This document shows, in pieces, positions 34,957-43,792 of a DNA stretch of 64,000 bases (positions are counted from its first letter, which is position 1; every line of letters begins with the position of its first letter). The notes beneath the pieces were generated by a model. It did no database searches, had not been told where the DNA came from, and was given only the letters and a program-made list of their open reading frames with translations. Position numbers and translations under genes: made by a program. Source of the DNA: Bradyrhizobium mercantei (GTDB lineage: Bacteria > Pseudomonadota > Alphaproteobacteria > Rhizobiales > Xanthobacteraceae); assembly GCF_001982635.1 (NCBI RefSeq), contig NZ_MKFI01000001.1, positions 736,774 through 800,773 of the forward strand, in the 5' to 3' direction.

Positions 34957-35280
34957 ATGCCGAAAATCAGCTACCAATCCCATGATGGCACCGTCGCCGA
35001 CGTAAACGCCCCCGAGAATATGAGCGTCATGCAGGTCGCAAAGGCGAACGGCGTCGACGGCATCGTGGCCGAATGCGGCGGCTCGGCCATGTGTGCCACC
35101 TGCCACGTATACGTTGCGGAGGATTTCCTTGACCGCCTGCCGGTGATGAATGCGGTCGAGGACGAAATGCTCGACTGCACGGCGACCGAGAGAAAGCCCA
35201 GCAGTCGCCTCTCTTGTCAGATCAAGCTGACTCCCGATCTCGACGGAATCGTAATCCATGTGCCCGAGCGCCAGACATGA
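34957..35280 (+). CDS. [2Fe-2S] ferredoxin, P450 redox partner
   Basis: 107 residues of the adrenodoxin/putidaredoxin type. Cluster cysteines are Cys40, Cys46, Cys49 (CGGSAMCATC) and Cys87 (RLSCQI). It starts 6 bp after the P450 stop and its TGA overlaps the ATG of the reductase. It should carry electrons from the reductase to the CYP199A-like enzyme, as HaPux does for CYP199A2. Confidence 0.95.
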   Translation: MPKISYQSHDGTVADVNAPENMSVMQVAKANGVDGIVAECGGSAMCATCHVYVAEDFLDRLPVMNAVEDEMLDCTATERKPSSRLSCQIKLTPDLDGIVIHVPERQT

Positions 35281-36515
35281 GCCCGGCACCTATCGTGATC
35301 CTGGGCGGCGGCCATGCCGGCGCCCAGCTCGCCGCATCCCTACGCGAGGAGGGCTATGACGGTTCGATAGCCATAGTCAACGGCGAAGGCGTGGCGCCGT
35401 ACCAAAGGCCGCCCCTCTCGAAGGGGTACATCCACGGGGATATTCCTGCCGAGGCCCTCTCGCTGCGCGCTCAATCATTCTTCAATACCAAGCGCATCGA
35501 TATAGTGAACCAAGCAGCGGTCTCGATCGACCGCGCTCTACGAAACGTTCGCCTCACTTCGGGCCAGGCGCTCGAATACTCGCACTTGATTCTTGCGACC
35601 GGATCGCGGTCCCGAACCTTGGAGTTGCCCGGAAGCGGGCTCCAGGGCTCGCACGAACTGCGCACGCTCGAAGATGCATCCAGAATCCGAGCTGACCTCC
35701 AATCTTGCCGCAGCGCCTTGGTGATCGGAGCAGGCTTCATCGGTCTGGAGTTTGCTGCCGCAGCCCGGAAAAAAAATATCGAGGTGAACGTCATCGAATT
35801 GGCGGACCGCCCTATGGCGCGCTCGCTTTCGCCGAAAATGTCGGACTTCTTTCGTGATGCCCACCGAGACACAGGATCTCAGTTCCACTTCGGAAGACGC
35901 GTCAACGAACTAAGAGGTTGGCAAGGGCATGTGACAGAAGCAGTCCTGGACGATGGACGTGCAATCGCAGCCGATATCGTCCTGGTAGGCATCGGAGTGG
36001 TGGCGGACGACCGATTGGCTCGCGACGCAGGTCTCGTCTGCGAGGACGGCATCGTCGTCGACGAAGCACTGCTGACTTCGGACCCCAGGATTTCCGCGAT
36101 CGGCGATTGCGCCCGGCACCCCAATCCTTTTGCGAGAGCGACGATCCGGCTGGAATCGGTTCAGAACGCCGTGGATCAAGCAAAATGCGTCGCGCGCAGA
36201 CTGGTTGGGAAGCCGGAACCCTTCCATAGCTTGCCATGGTTTTGGAGCGACCAGGGCAGTCTCAAACTTCAGATCGCCGGGCTCGTCCGAGGCTGCGATA
36301 CGTTCGTCTCACGCGGCGATCCCAAATCATCTGCATTCTCGGTATTCGGCTTTGCCGATGGTGCGCTGCGATGCGTTGAATCCGTGAACCGGGCTGGCGA
36401 CCACATGGCCGCCAGAAGGCTCTTGGATGCCGGCTGCGCGATCAGCACTGAAGAAGCAGGAGACACGGCCTTCGACCTGAAGGCGGCCGTGCGGCGGGCC
36501 GCCGTTTCCGCTTGA
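35277..36515 (+). CDS. FAD-dependent ferredoxin reductase
   Basis: 412 residues with two Rossmann folds: FAD site IVILGGGHAGAQLAASLR at the N-terminus, NAD(P) site ALVIGAGFIGLEFAAAAR near 150, and the second FAD motif SAIGDCARHPNPF. It belongs to the putidaredoxin reductase family. The ATG overlaps the ferredoxin stop as ATGA, so translation is coupled; an in-frame upstream start would lie inside the ferredoxin gene. Confidence 0.94.
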   Translation: MSPAPIVILGGGHAGAQLAASLREEGYDGSIAIVNGEGVAPYQRPPLSKGYIHGDIPAEALSLRAQSFFNTKRIDIVNQAAVSIDRALRNVRLTSGQALEYSHLILATGSRSRTLELPGSGLQGSHELRTLEDASRIRADLQSCRSALVIGAGFIGLEFAAAARKKNIEVNVIELADRPMARSLSPKMSDFFRDAHRDTGSQFHFGRRVNELRGWQGHVTEAVLDDGRAIAADIVLVGIGVVADDRLARDAGLVCEDGIVVDEALLTSDPRISAIGDCARHPNPFARATIRLESVQNAVDQAKCVARRLVGKPEPFHSLPWFWSDQGSLKLQIAGLVRGCDTFVSRGDPKSSAFSVFGFADGALRCVESVNRAGDHMAARRLLDAGCAISTEEAGDTAFDLKAAVRRAAVSA

Positions 36516-36517
36516 GG

Positions 36518-36801
36518 GCGCTTCCTTTCAAGGATCGAAACCTAGTCCGCCGCGCCGCTGCCTTCCATGTCGAATACGCCGCCGAGCCGCGGGTCGCGCG
36601 CTTTGACGGCGGGATATTTGCCGACAAGCTAACTCCTTGAGGAACGATGCCGGCCCTGAGGTTTCCGACGAAGACCATGTCATCACGTCGAAATCCACAT
36701 TCGCGGCAGGACACAGCTTCCTCGACAGCCCGGACGATAAGTGGCTCAAGCGCATCTTCGAGAGCTTGCCGAACGCGGAGTGCGGCCATCCGATTAGGTA
36801 A
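36518..36801 (+). pseudogene. Frameshifted coding remnant of unknown identity
   Basis: The first half reads ALPFKDRNLVRRAAAFHVEY and ends at a stop near 36639 (FDGGIFADKLTP). A second frame then gives NDAGPEVSDEDHVITSKSTF and continues to HPIR at 36801. Both look protein-like, as if one gene had suffered a frameshift, but I do not recognise the family. It fills most of the gap between the reductase and the MmgE/PrpD gene. Confidence 0.35.
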
Positions 36802-36837
36802 GCCTCCATGTTTTCGTCCATTCGATCGAGCTCGTAA

Positions 36838-38199
36838 TCAATTGGCGGCAAGCAGGCTGACGAGATGCCGGGCGTCGCCGAGATCATCGAGGTTCTCGAT
36901 CATCTGGGCGATTGCTTGCCCCCTCGCCTCTGCGTTCTTGATCGGTGAATAGCGTACGCAGTCTTCGAACCGGCGCTGGTGCGCCGCGGCACTCAATGGA
37001 CTGTCCGGGAATCCATCGGGGTGGTCCAGTTTCAAGCAGAAGGACTCGCCGGACACAGTCGTGATGTCGAGATCAACGGCGGTATGTCCTCGGGCATCCA
37101 GCGTCGGGGCGGCTCGCACTTCCACGCTCCTTGCGAGCTTCATGATCTCATCCCGGCCGACCGACTCGGGCGTGAAATGATTGAGCTCCGAGGAGCCATG
37201 GAGCAATGCGTTTGCCACGCAAAATTGTACGCTGAACTGCGCGTTGACGCGCGGGTTCTCGCCGACGACGAACTGGTGTCCAACCAGCTTGTGGGCATAT
37301 GGCGGCACCCGGACCGAGATCGAGCTTACGTGATCCGCACGAACGCCGTGCTTCTGAACTGCCTCGAGAGTCAGTTGCGTGATGCCTTGCGTCAAACCGC
37401 AGCTAGGGAACTGCTTGAAGACGGTCCGCTCGAGTCGAAAATCCTTGCCCAGCGCGTGCGTAAAGCGGTCGTCTTTCGCGTCGCCCGCGAAAAGCCGGCG
37501 GTAACCGTAGACGCCCTCCAGGAAGTTTGCCGGGCCGGTGATGCCGACGGCGGCCAAGTCGGCACAAAGCACTCCGGACTCGGCTACCCATCCTTGGATG
37601 ACCCGCACGGCGAGTGAACCGTCGACATTGCTCTGGAAGCTGCCGCCCGCTCGATTGAATGCTAATGCAAGTGCCTGAAGCGTCTGGTGGGGCGGGAGCC
37701 GCCTAATTCGACACGCGGTTGCCGCTGCTGCAAACACGCCGGCGACCCCGGTGGGATCGAAGCCATGATACTCCGCCTCCGATAGATTGAAACGCGATCC
37801 GATCTCGGCGCCGACCGCGATTGCGGCAAGTAGATCACGCCCCTCGCAACCGCCCATGCTTTCGGCCATGGCGAGTGCCACCGGCACGATCGACGAGCCC
37901 ATATGCAGACCCGGCGCCATTGCGTCGCAATAGTCGAGTGCGCGACAGACTACCCCGTTGGCCAAAGCCGCGGCGCGTGTCGGGACTTTGCCCCCTGTGA
38001 AAAAGACCGTGGCTTCGCTCTTACCACCTGCCTCGAGCACATATTTTTGGACTTCGCGGCAACCCTGCTCGGAAGCGCCAGCCATTCCCGTTCCGATCAC
38101 GGCAAGCACGATCTGCTTCACGATCGTACGAGCGCTTTCGGAAAATTCCTCGAAGCTCGTCTTCGAAACGAAATCGGCCAGTCTCTGTTCGCTGCTCAT
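36838..38199 (-). CDS. MmgE/PrpD-family protein
   Basis: 453 residues with the family's helical N-terminal domain (GVVCRALDYCDAMAPGLHMG carries the conserved Asp-x-x-Asp region) and the later KQFPSCGLTQ motif. The family includes 2-methylcitrate dehydratase, cis-aconitate decarboxylase and immune-responsive gene 1 relatives, acting on tricarboxylic or other carboxylic acids. AGGAGAACG precedes ATG 38199. It lies upstream of the liv genes on the same strand, 127 bp beyond their end. Exact substrate unknown. Confidence 0.88.
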   Translation of the reverse strand: MSSEQRLADFVSKTSFEEFSESARTIVKQIVLAVIGTGMAGASEQGCREVQKYVLEAGGKSEATVFFTGGKVPTRAAALANGVVCRALDYCDAMAPGLHMGSSIVPVALAMAESMGGCEGRDLLAAIAVGAEIGSRFNLSEAEYHGFDPTGVAGVFAAAATACRIRRLPPHQTLQALALAFNRAGGSFQSNVDGSLAVRVIQGWVAESGVLCADLAAVGITGPANFLEGVYGYRRLFAGDAKDDRFTHALGKDFRLERTVFKQFPSCGLTQGITQLTLEAVQKHGVRADHVSSISVRVPPYAHKLVGHQFVVGENPRVNAQFSVQFCVANALLHGSSELNHFTPESVGRDEIMKLARSVEVRAAPTLDARGHTAVDLDITTVSGESFCLKLDHPDGFPDSPLSAAAHQRRFEDCVRYSPIKNAEARGQAIAQMIENLDDLGDARHLVSLLAAN

Positions 38200-38326
38200 A
38201 TACGTTCTCCTACACGTCTTGGAAGTGCATCTTCAGAGGTCGTCTCCCCGTGACCGCCGAAGCATCCGCTTTCAGCGCCTTCTGTCTCTCAACTCATCAC
38301 GCAAGCGCTTGGCGTACGAGGAGCGT

Positions 38327-39649
38327 TCACATGCCAAGATACGCGCGCCGGACATCGTCGTTCGCGAGCAGCTCATGGCCGCGGCCCTCCAGCGTCACTT
38401 TGCCGGTCTCCAACACGTAAGCGTAGTCGGCGATGGAAAGCGCCGCACGTGCGTTCTGCTCGACCAATAGAATCGTCATCCCGCTCTGCTTCAAGGTCCG
38501 AATGATTCGGAAGATTTCCTCCACGATCAGCGGCGCCAATCCCATGGATGGTTCATCCAGCAGGAGCAGTTTCGGTTTACCCATGAGAGCCCGGCCGAGC
38601 GCCAACATCTGCTGCTGACCGCCCGACAGGGTCCCCGCCGGTAACGCGCGCTTCTCGCGCAGAATCGGGAAAAGCTCGTAAACCTCGCTCAACCCAGAGG
38701 CGATCTCCTTGCCAGGCCGCGTATACGCACCCATGACCAGATTATCTTCGATCGACATTGGGCCAAACACCTGCCGACCCTCCGGCGAATGGCAGATTCC
38801 CCACCTGACTCGCGCGGCGGACCGGACCGAGGTGATGGCCTCTTTTCCGAAATGAATGGCCCCTGCACTCGCCGGCCGGACTCCCGAAATGCATCGCAAG
38901 AGCGTCGTCTTGCCTGCGCCATTGGCGCCGATCAGGGCAACGAGTTCACCTTCCCCCACCGTAATGGAAACGCCGTGGAGCACCTGGATCTGACCATAGC
39001 GAGTCCGAAGATCACGTATCTGAAGGAGATCCCGTCCGGCACGCGGCGCCGCCGAGATCGCGACGACGGAGCCGAAATCCTTCTCGGCACCGCGCCCATC
39101 CGACGCAGGTAGAAGCGGCGTAATGCGTTGTTGCAGCAGGGTCATCTTTCCCGCAGGGCCCGAATGACTTAACGGATCGACGTGGGCCTCGAAGGCCGCA
39201 TCGATCTCGACCCAGTCGGCGGACGTAAAGATCTTACGCGCGAGCGCAAAAGTTACTTCCTCCTCCAGCTTCATGTGTGCATCGAGATGAGCGCGAAAAC
39301 GTTCGATGGCTTCGGCAAGGGCTTGCCCGCAGCCGTGCTCAGGCTCTGCCTTGATAAGAGCGCGGATCAAAGCCAGTTTTTGCGGACTGGCTTCGTGGTC
39401 GCCGCGAAGCTTCGCAAGAATCTCGCCGGCCTCCTCCGATCGTTCGCGCAACCGAGCGAAGAGTTGATCGTCCTCCTTCGGATGATGAAAACGTCCAGTG
39501 AACTGTTCGAAATAGTCGAGGATGAGCTCGACCGTATGCGCGTCGTGAGCATCCCAACTCTCCCTGAGGCGAGCGCCGAGCATTGAAAGCGCGGTGGCAA
39601 GCTGCCACATCGTGCGATGCTCGTTTCGGATGATGTCAAGGGACCGCAT
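38327..39649 (-). CDS. LivF-type ABC ATPase with an N-terminal hemerythrin-like domain
   Basis: 440 residues. Residues 1-170 form a hemerythrin/HHE four-helix domain with all expected iron ligands: His11 (RNEHR), His55/His56 and Glu59 (HHPKED), His85 (GDHEAS), His121, His125 and Glu129 (HLDAHMKLEEE). From about 207 a complete LivF follows: Walker A GANGAGKTT, LSGGQQQML, Walker B LLLLDEPSMGL, and VEQNA. Normal LivF is about 235 residues. The start lies one base after the LivG stop, so the fusion is part of the operon and not a misread. Iron or oxygen sensing by the extra domain is inferred. Confidence 0.92.
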   Translation of the reverse strand: MRSLDIIRNEHRTMWQLATALSMLGARLRESWDAHDAHTVELILDYFEQFTGRFHHPKEDDQLFARLRERSEEAGEILAKLRGDHEASPQKLALIRALIKAEPEHGCGQALAEAIERFRAHLDAHMKLEEEVTFALARKIFTSADWVEIDAAFEAHVDPLSHSGPAGKMTLLQQRITPLLPASDGRGAEKDFGSVVAISAAPRAGRDLLQIRDLRTRYGQIQVLHGVSITVGEGELVALIGANGAGKTTLLRCISGVRPASAGAIHFGKEAITSVRSAARVRWGICHSPEGRQVFGPMSIEDNLVMGAYTRPGKEIASGLSEVYELFPILREKRALPAGTLSGGQQQMLALGRALMGKPKLLLLDEPSMGLAPLIVEEIFRIIRTLKQSGMTILLVEQNARAALSIADYAYVLETGKVTLEGRGHELLANDDVRRAYLGM

Positions 39650-39650
39650 C

Positions 39651-40415
39651 TCAGGTCTCGCCCACTTCACTGCCGAGGTAGGCCGCGATAACGTCACGGT
39701 TGATGCGGATTTCGTCGGGGGTCCCCTCGGCAAGGCGCTTCCCGTGGTCGAGCACCAATATACGTTCTGAGATGCTCATGACGAGCCTCATATCATGTTC
39801 GACGAGAACGACGGTGATGCCGGACTTCGCGAGCCTGACGATCAGCTCCTCGATTTCATGCGTTTCGGTATGATTCAGACCCGCAGCCGGTTCGTCTAGG
39901 AGGAGCAGCTTCGGCTCCATCGCGAGCGCACGAGCGATTTCGAGACGTTTCAGAGCTCCATAGGGCATCGCACTGGCATCGGCCGCGACGAATTTCTTGC
40001 ACCCGACAAAGGTGAGCAATTCGGCGGCCTTCATCCGACAGGCCCTGTCGGATTGGCGCAGGCCCGGCGCCCTGATCATGCCGGCGAGCAGGCTCGAATT
40101 GAGGTTGAGATGAGCCCCCACCATGACGTTCTCGACGGCGCTCAGATTCATGCAGACCTGCAGGTTCTGAAACGTACGGCTCAACCCGCGGCTCGCGAGG
40201 ATATTTGACGAAATGCCTGAAATTTCCTCGCCCGCGAGCGAGATCGATCCCGCCGAGGGAACGTAAAGGCCGGTGATCAAATTAAACAGCGTCGTCTTGC
40301 CCGCTCCGTTCGGTCCAATGACGGCGTAGACGCCCCCTCGCGGGATCTCGAACGAGACGTCCTCGATAGCATGGACGCCCCCGAAGCTTTTCGATAGGTG
40401 CGATACCTTTAGCAT
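39651..40415 (-). CDS. livG: ABC transporter ATP-binding protein, LivG type
   Basis: 254-residue ATPase of the branched-chain amino acid type importer. Walker A is GPNGAGKTT; the signature position reads MPYGALKRLEIA, where LivG proteins have a YGxQRRLEIA-type sequence; Walker B is LLLLDEPAAGLN, followed by VEHDM. It begins directly after the LivM stop and is followed at once by the hemerythrin-LivF gene. Confidence 0.93.
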   Translation of the reverse strand: MLKVSHLSKSFGGVHAIEDVSFEIPRGGVYAVIGPNGAGKTTLFNLITGLYVPSAGSISLAGEEISGISSNILASRGLSRTFQNLQVCMNLSAVENVMVGAHLNLNSSLLAGMIRAPGLRQSDRACRMKAAELLTFVGCKKFVAADASAMPYGALKRLEIARALAMEPKLLLLDEPAAGLNHTETHEIEELIVRLAKSGITVVLVEHDMRLVMSISERILVLDHGKRLAEGTPDEIRINRDVIAAYLGSEVGET

Positions 40416-41384
40416 TCAACCCTCCGGACGCCGGAACAGGCCCGCAAGGCTGGGTACGATACCGCGCGGCAGAAAAATCATCGTGACGACCAGGATTACG
40501 CCGAACGCAATGGTCTCCCATCCTTCGAAGCTCGCGAGAACCTGCGGAAGAAGGCTCAGCAGGACGGCTCCGAACACGGCACCCCAAACCGATGCCATGC
40601 CTCCGACTACCACCATCGTGACCAGCTCAACCGAATGCGGGAACGCAGCTATCCCCGGCGTGATGAAGCCCAAGTAGTGCGCCGAGAGACTTCCTATGAT
40701 GGCCGCGTAGGACGCCGACAGAACGAAGACTCGCGTTTTGAAGCTTGCGGTGTCGATGCCCATGGCCCGCGCCGCGACCTCCGAACCGTGCAAAGCCTGG
40801 AGAGCCCGGCCTGCCGGCGAGTCGACGAGGTTCTGGGCAAGCACAATCGTGACGACCAACAAAGCGGCAAATATCCAGTACCATTGCCTCTCACCGGACG
40901 GCTGCCAGCCGAACATCACGAAGTCCCCGACTGACATACCGTCCGGACCTCCAGTCCACACGGTCTCGTTCGTGATGACGATCGAGATGATGATGCCCAG
41001 CCCCAGTGTAGCCATCGCCAGGTAGTGCCCTTTGAAGCGCAGGATCAAGCCGGCGATGACCCAGGCGAGAACGCCCGCCGCGATCGCAGAAACCACAAGG
41101 GCCAGGCCGGGATGAATGTCCCAGCGGGATGTCAAAATGGCCGACCCATAAGCTCCGAGACCTACGAATCCTGCATGACCGAGACTGATCTGCCCCGTGT
41201 AACCGATCAACAAGTTCAACGTGATGGCAAGCACGGCATTGATCGCGATCCGGATCGCGACGTCCAGGTAGAATGCGTTCGGCAAGAACACCGGCAGGAC
41301 CATGAGAACGACTGTCACGGCGAGAAGCCCCGGAGCTCTGCTCCGCGGCGCAAGAACATCCGGTAGGGAACCGCTTGTGCTCAT
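40416..41384 (-). CDS. livM: ABC transporter permease, LivM type
   Basis: 322-residue inner-membrane protein with many hydrophobic helices. The LivM core GYTGQISLGHAGFVGLGAY and the loop GSEVAARAMGID are visible. Its ATG overlaps the LivH stop as ATGA. In aromatic clusters such importers take up benzoate-like acids or other carboxylates. Confidence 0.93.
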   Translation of the reverse strand: MSTSGSLPDVLAPRSRAPGLLAVTVVLMVLPVFLPNAFYLDVAIRIAINAVLAITLNLLIGYTGQISLGHAGFVGLGAYGSAILTSRWDIHPGLALVVSAIAAGVLAWVIAGLILRFKGHYLAMATLGLGIIISIVITNETVWTGGPDGMSVGDFVMFGWQPSGERQWYWIFAALLVVTIVLAQNLVDSPAGRALQALHGSEVAARAMGIDTASFKTRVFVLSASYAAIIGSLSAHYLGFITPGIAAFPHSVELVTMVVVGGMASVWGAVFGAVLLSLLPQVLASFEGWETIAFGVILVVTMIFLPRGIVPSLAGLFRRPEG

Positions 41385-42253
41385 ACCCGATCCGTCTGCC
41401 TGGCGCCGAACAAGCCCTGAGGTCTAAGGCCAAGGATCAGAAGCGCGAGAACGAAAGATACCGCATCCTTGTATGCGGACGACGCGTAGCCGGCGGTCAT
41501 CGACTCGAGAAGGCCCAGCAGAAGCCCGCCCAGGACGGCGCCCACCCCGCTCCCAAGGCCGCCCAGCGTCGCCGCGACGAACCCCTTCAGCCCGAGCATG
41601 CCGCCCGAATCGTAGGAGGTCGTCGCAATCGGTGCGACAAGAATGCCGCCAACGGCGCCGATCGCGGCCGACAGAACGAAGCTCAGCATTAAGACGGTGC
41701 GGGTGTCGACACCAACGAGCTCGGCGGCAAGCCGATTGTAGGCCGCGGCCAGCATGCCTTTACCGATGCGCGTGCGGCCGAAGAAGAAACTTAGGCCCAC
41801 GACGAGAAGCGCGGAAACACAGAGGATCCAGATGCTCTGAGGCAGGATGGTCGCTCCAAAGACCGCAATGGGCTTGTCTCCGGAGAATGCAGGCAAGGAA
41901 TGGTTGGCCTTTCCGAACGTGACCTGGACGATGCCTCGCAATATCATCGCAACTCCAAGCGTTATGATGATGAGACTGACCACGTCCGAGCCGCTTGCAG
42001 GTTCGACGACGAGCTTTTCGATGATAAGACCGACTAGTGCGATGGCTACCACGCTCAAAAGCGCAGCGAGCGGCAACGGGATGCCCGCCGCCGTCAAGAA
42101 TGCCCCTGCCATGCCCCCCAGCATCATGAACTCGCCTTGCGCGAAATTGATCACACCCGAGGCATTGTAGATGATCGAAAACCCGAGCGCGGCGAGTGCG
42201 TAGATCGCTCCAACGGTCAGTCCGGAAGATACGAATTGCAAGAATTGAGACAT
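41381..42253 (-). CDS. livH: ABC transporter permease, LivH type
   Basis: 290-residue membrane protein. Family marks are ASGVINFAQGEFMMLGGM and the loop YNRLAAELVGVDT. ATG 42253 (MSQFLQFVSSGL) follows AAAGGA; the frame is open much further upstream but that sequence overlaps the CoA-transferase gene in another frame. It starts the liv operon 30 bp after scoB, so the CoA-transferase genes may be co-transcribed. Confidence 0.93.
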   Translation of the reverse strand: MSQFLQFVSSGLTVGAIYALAALGFSIIYNASGVINFAQGEFMMLGGMAGAFLTAAGIPLPLAALLSVVAIALVGLIIEKLVVEPASGSDVVSLIIITLGVAMILRGIVQVTFGKANHSLPAFSGDKPIAVFGATILPQSIWILCVSALLVVGLSFFFGRTRIGKGMLAAAYNRLAAELVGVDTRTVLMLSFVLSAAIGAVGGILVAPIATTSYDSGGMLGLKGFVAATLGGLGSGVGAVLGGLLLGLLESMTAGYASSAYKDAVSFVLALLILGLRPQGLFGARQTDRV

Positions 42254-42282
42254 GCCCGTCCTTTGCCGCAATGGCTGCGCGT

Positions 42283-42933
42283 TTAGTTGCCAGCAACGCG
42301 AATGTCGAAGGTCGCCTCGGTCTTGCTCTTGATTTCGTCGAGGGTAACTCCATCCGCGATTTCGACGAGCCGCATGACGTTCGAGCCGATCTTGTCGATC
42401 TGGAAGACACCAAGATCGGTGATGACCATATCCACGACCCTCGATCCCGTTAGAGGGAGACCGCAGTCGCGGAGCAGCTTCGGCCCGTCCTTGCTCACGT
42501 GTTCCATGACCACGATGACTTTTCTCACGCCCGCGACCAGATCCATCGCTCCCCCCATTCCCTTGACGATCTTGCCGGGAATGGCCCAATTGGCGAGGTC
42601 TCCGTTCTGCGCCACCTGAAGGGCGCCCAGGATGGACAGGTCAATGTGTCCGCCACGGATCATGGCGAACGACTCTGCCGATGAGAAATAGCTGGTCGTC
42701 GGCAGTTCCGTGATGGTTTGCTTGCCGGCATTGATCACATCGGCGTCCTCGTCCCCTTCGTAAGGAAACGGTCCCATCCCGAGCATGCCGTTTTCGCTCT
42801 GCAATTGCACCTTCATCCCTGCGGGAATGAAGTTCGGTACGAGTGTGGGAATTCCGATACCCAGATTGACGTACAAGCCCTCGCGCAGCTCTTTGGCGGC
42901 ACGGGCGGCTATCTGATCGCGGGTCCAGGGCAT
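42283..42933 (-). CDS. scoB: 3-oxoacid CoA-transferase, subunit B
   Basis: 216 residues. The catalytic glutamate lies in SENGMLGMGP. Together with subunit A it moves CoA from succinyl-CoA to a 3-oxo acid: acetoacetate (ScoAB) or 3-oxoadipate (PcaIJ). Because fumarylacetoacetase and homogentisate genes are close, acetoacetate is the better guess. GGAGATCAG precedes ATG 42933; the gap to subunit A is 22 bp. Confidence 0.9.
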   Translation of the reverse strand: MPWTRDQIAARAAKELREGLYVNLGIGIPTLVPNFIPAGMKVQLQSENGMLGMGPFPYEGDEDADVINAGKQTITELPTTSYFSSAESFAMIRGGHIDLSILGALQVAQNGDLANWAIPGKIVKGMGGAMDLVAGVRKVIVVMEHVSKDGPKLLRDCGLPLTGSRVVDMVITDLGVFQIDKIGSNVMRLVEIADGVTLDEIKSKTEATFDIRVAGN

Positions 42934-42955
42934 CTGATCTCCGTTCCGTCAGTGG

Positions 42956-43663
42956 CTAAGCATTCGGTCGTTTGCGCACGGTACGCTGCTCTATGTGCTT
43001 GGCGACGTTCGGAACATGAACGATACGATCAACATAGATTCCCGGCGTATGAATTGAATCCGGATCGAGCGCTCCTGGCTCGAGCAGATGCTCGACTTGC
43101 ACGACGGTCACGCCGCCGGCCGTCGCCATGATCGGATTGAAGTTGCGTGCGGCCTTGCGAAAGACGAGGTTTCCCTCAGTGTCCGCCTTCCATGCGTGGA
43201 CAAGCGAGACGTCGGCGCGGAGCCCCAGTTCCATCAGATACTTCTCGCCGCCGAATTCGCGAACTTCTTTGCCCTCGGCGATGACGGTACCCACACCGGT
43301 CCTGGTGTAGAATGCAGGAACTCCGGCCCCTCCCGCTCGAATTCGCTCCGCCAGGGTCCCTTGCGGATTGAATTCGAGCTCCAGCTCACCCGAGAGATAC
43401 TGTTGAGCGAAACGCTTGTTCTCGCCCACATAGGAGGAGATCATCTTCCTGATCTGCCTCGTCTCGAGCAAGATGCCGAGACCCACCCCGTCCACGCCGG
43501 CGTTGTTGGAAATGACCGTGAGGTTCCTTGCGCCCGTTTCCTTCACGGCCTCGATGAGTGCTCCAGGGACCCCACAGAGCCCGAATCCGCCTGCCATCAG
43601 CGTCGTGCCGTCATTCACCAGGCCATCAATGGCGTCACGTGCGTTCTCGAACACTTTACCCAT
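42956..43663 (-). CDS. scoA: 3-oxoacid CoA-transferase, subunit A
   Basis: 235 residues. The glycine-rich CoA site is MAGGFGLCGVP and the family block SYVGENKRFAQQYLSGELE is present. The length fits ScoA. It leads the scoA-scoB pair on the minus strand, 129 bp after the fumarylacetoacetase stop, and would activate the acetoacetate released by that enzyme. Confidence 0.9.
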   Translation of the reverse strand: MGKVFENARDAIDGLVNDGTTLMAGGFGLCGVPGALIEAVKETGARNLTVISNNAGVDGVGLGILLETRQIRKMISSYVGENKRFAQQYLSGELELEFNPQGTLAERIRAGGAGVPAFYTRTGVGTVIAEGKEVREFGGEKYLMELGLRADVSLVHAWKADTEGNLVFRKAARNFNPIMATAGGVTVVQVEHLLEPGALDPDSIHTPGIYVDRIVHVPNVAKHIEQRTVRKRPNA

Positions 43664-43792
43664 TGAGCACCAATCCGCATGTTTCGATAAGACGTTCCAA
43701 ACGATGAACTTTCAGTCCGCCAGGCTCCAAGCTCCCGAGCTCACCTCGACCATTCGGAAGGCGGTTGAATCGGGCCTCAAGACGCCTTGAGA

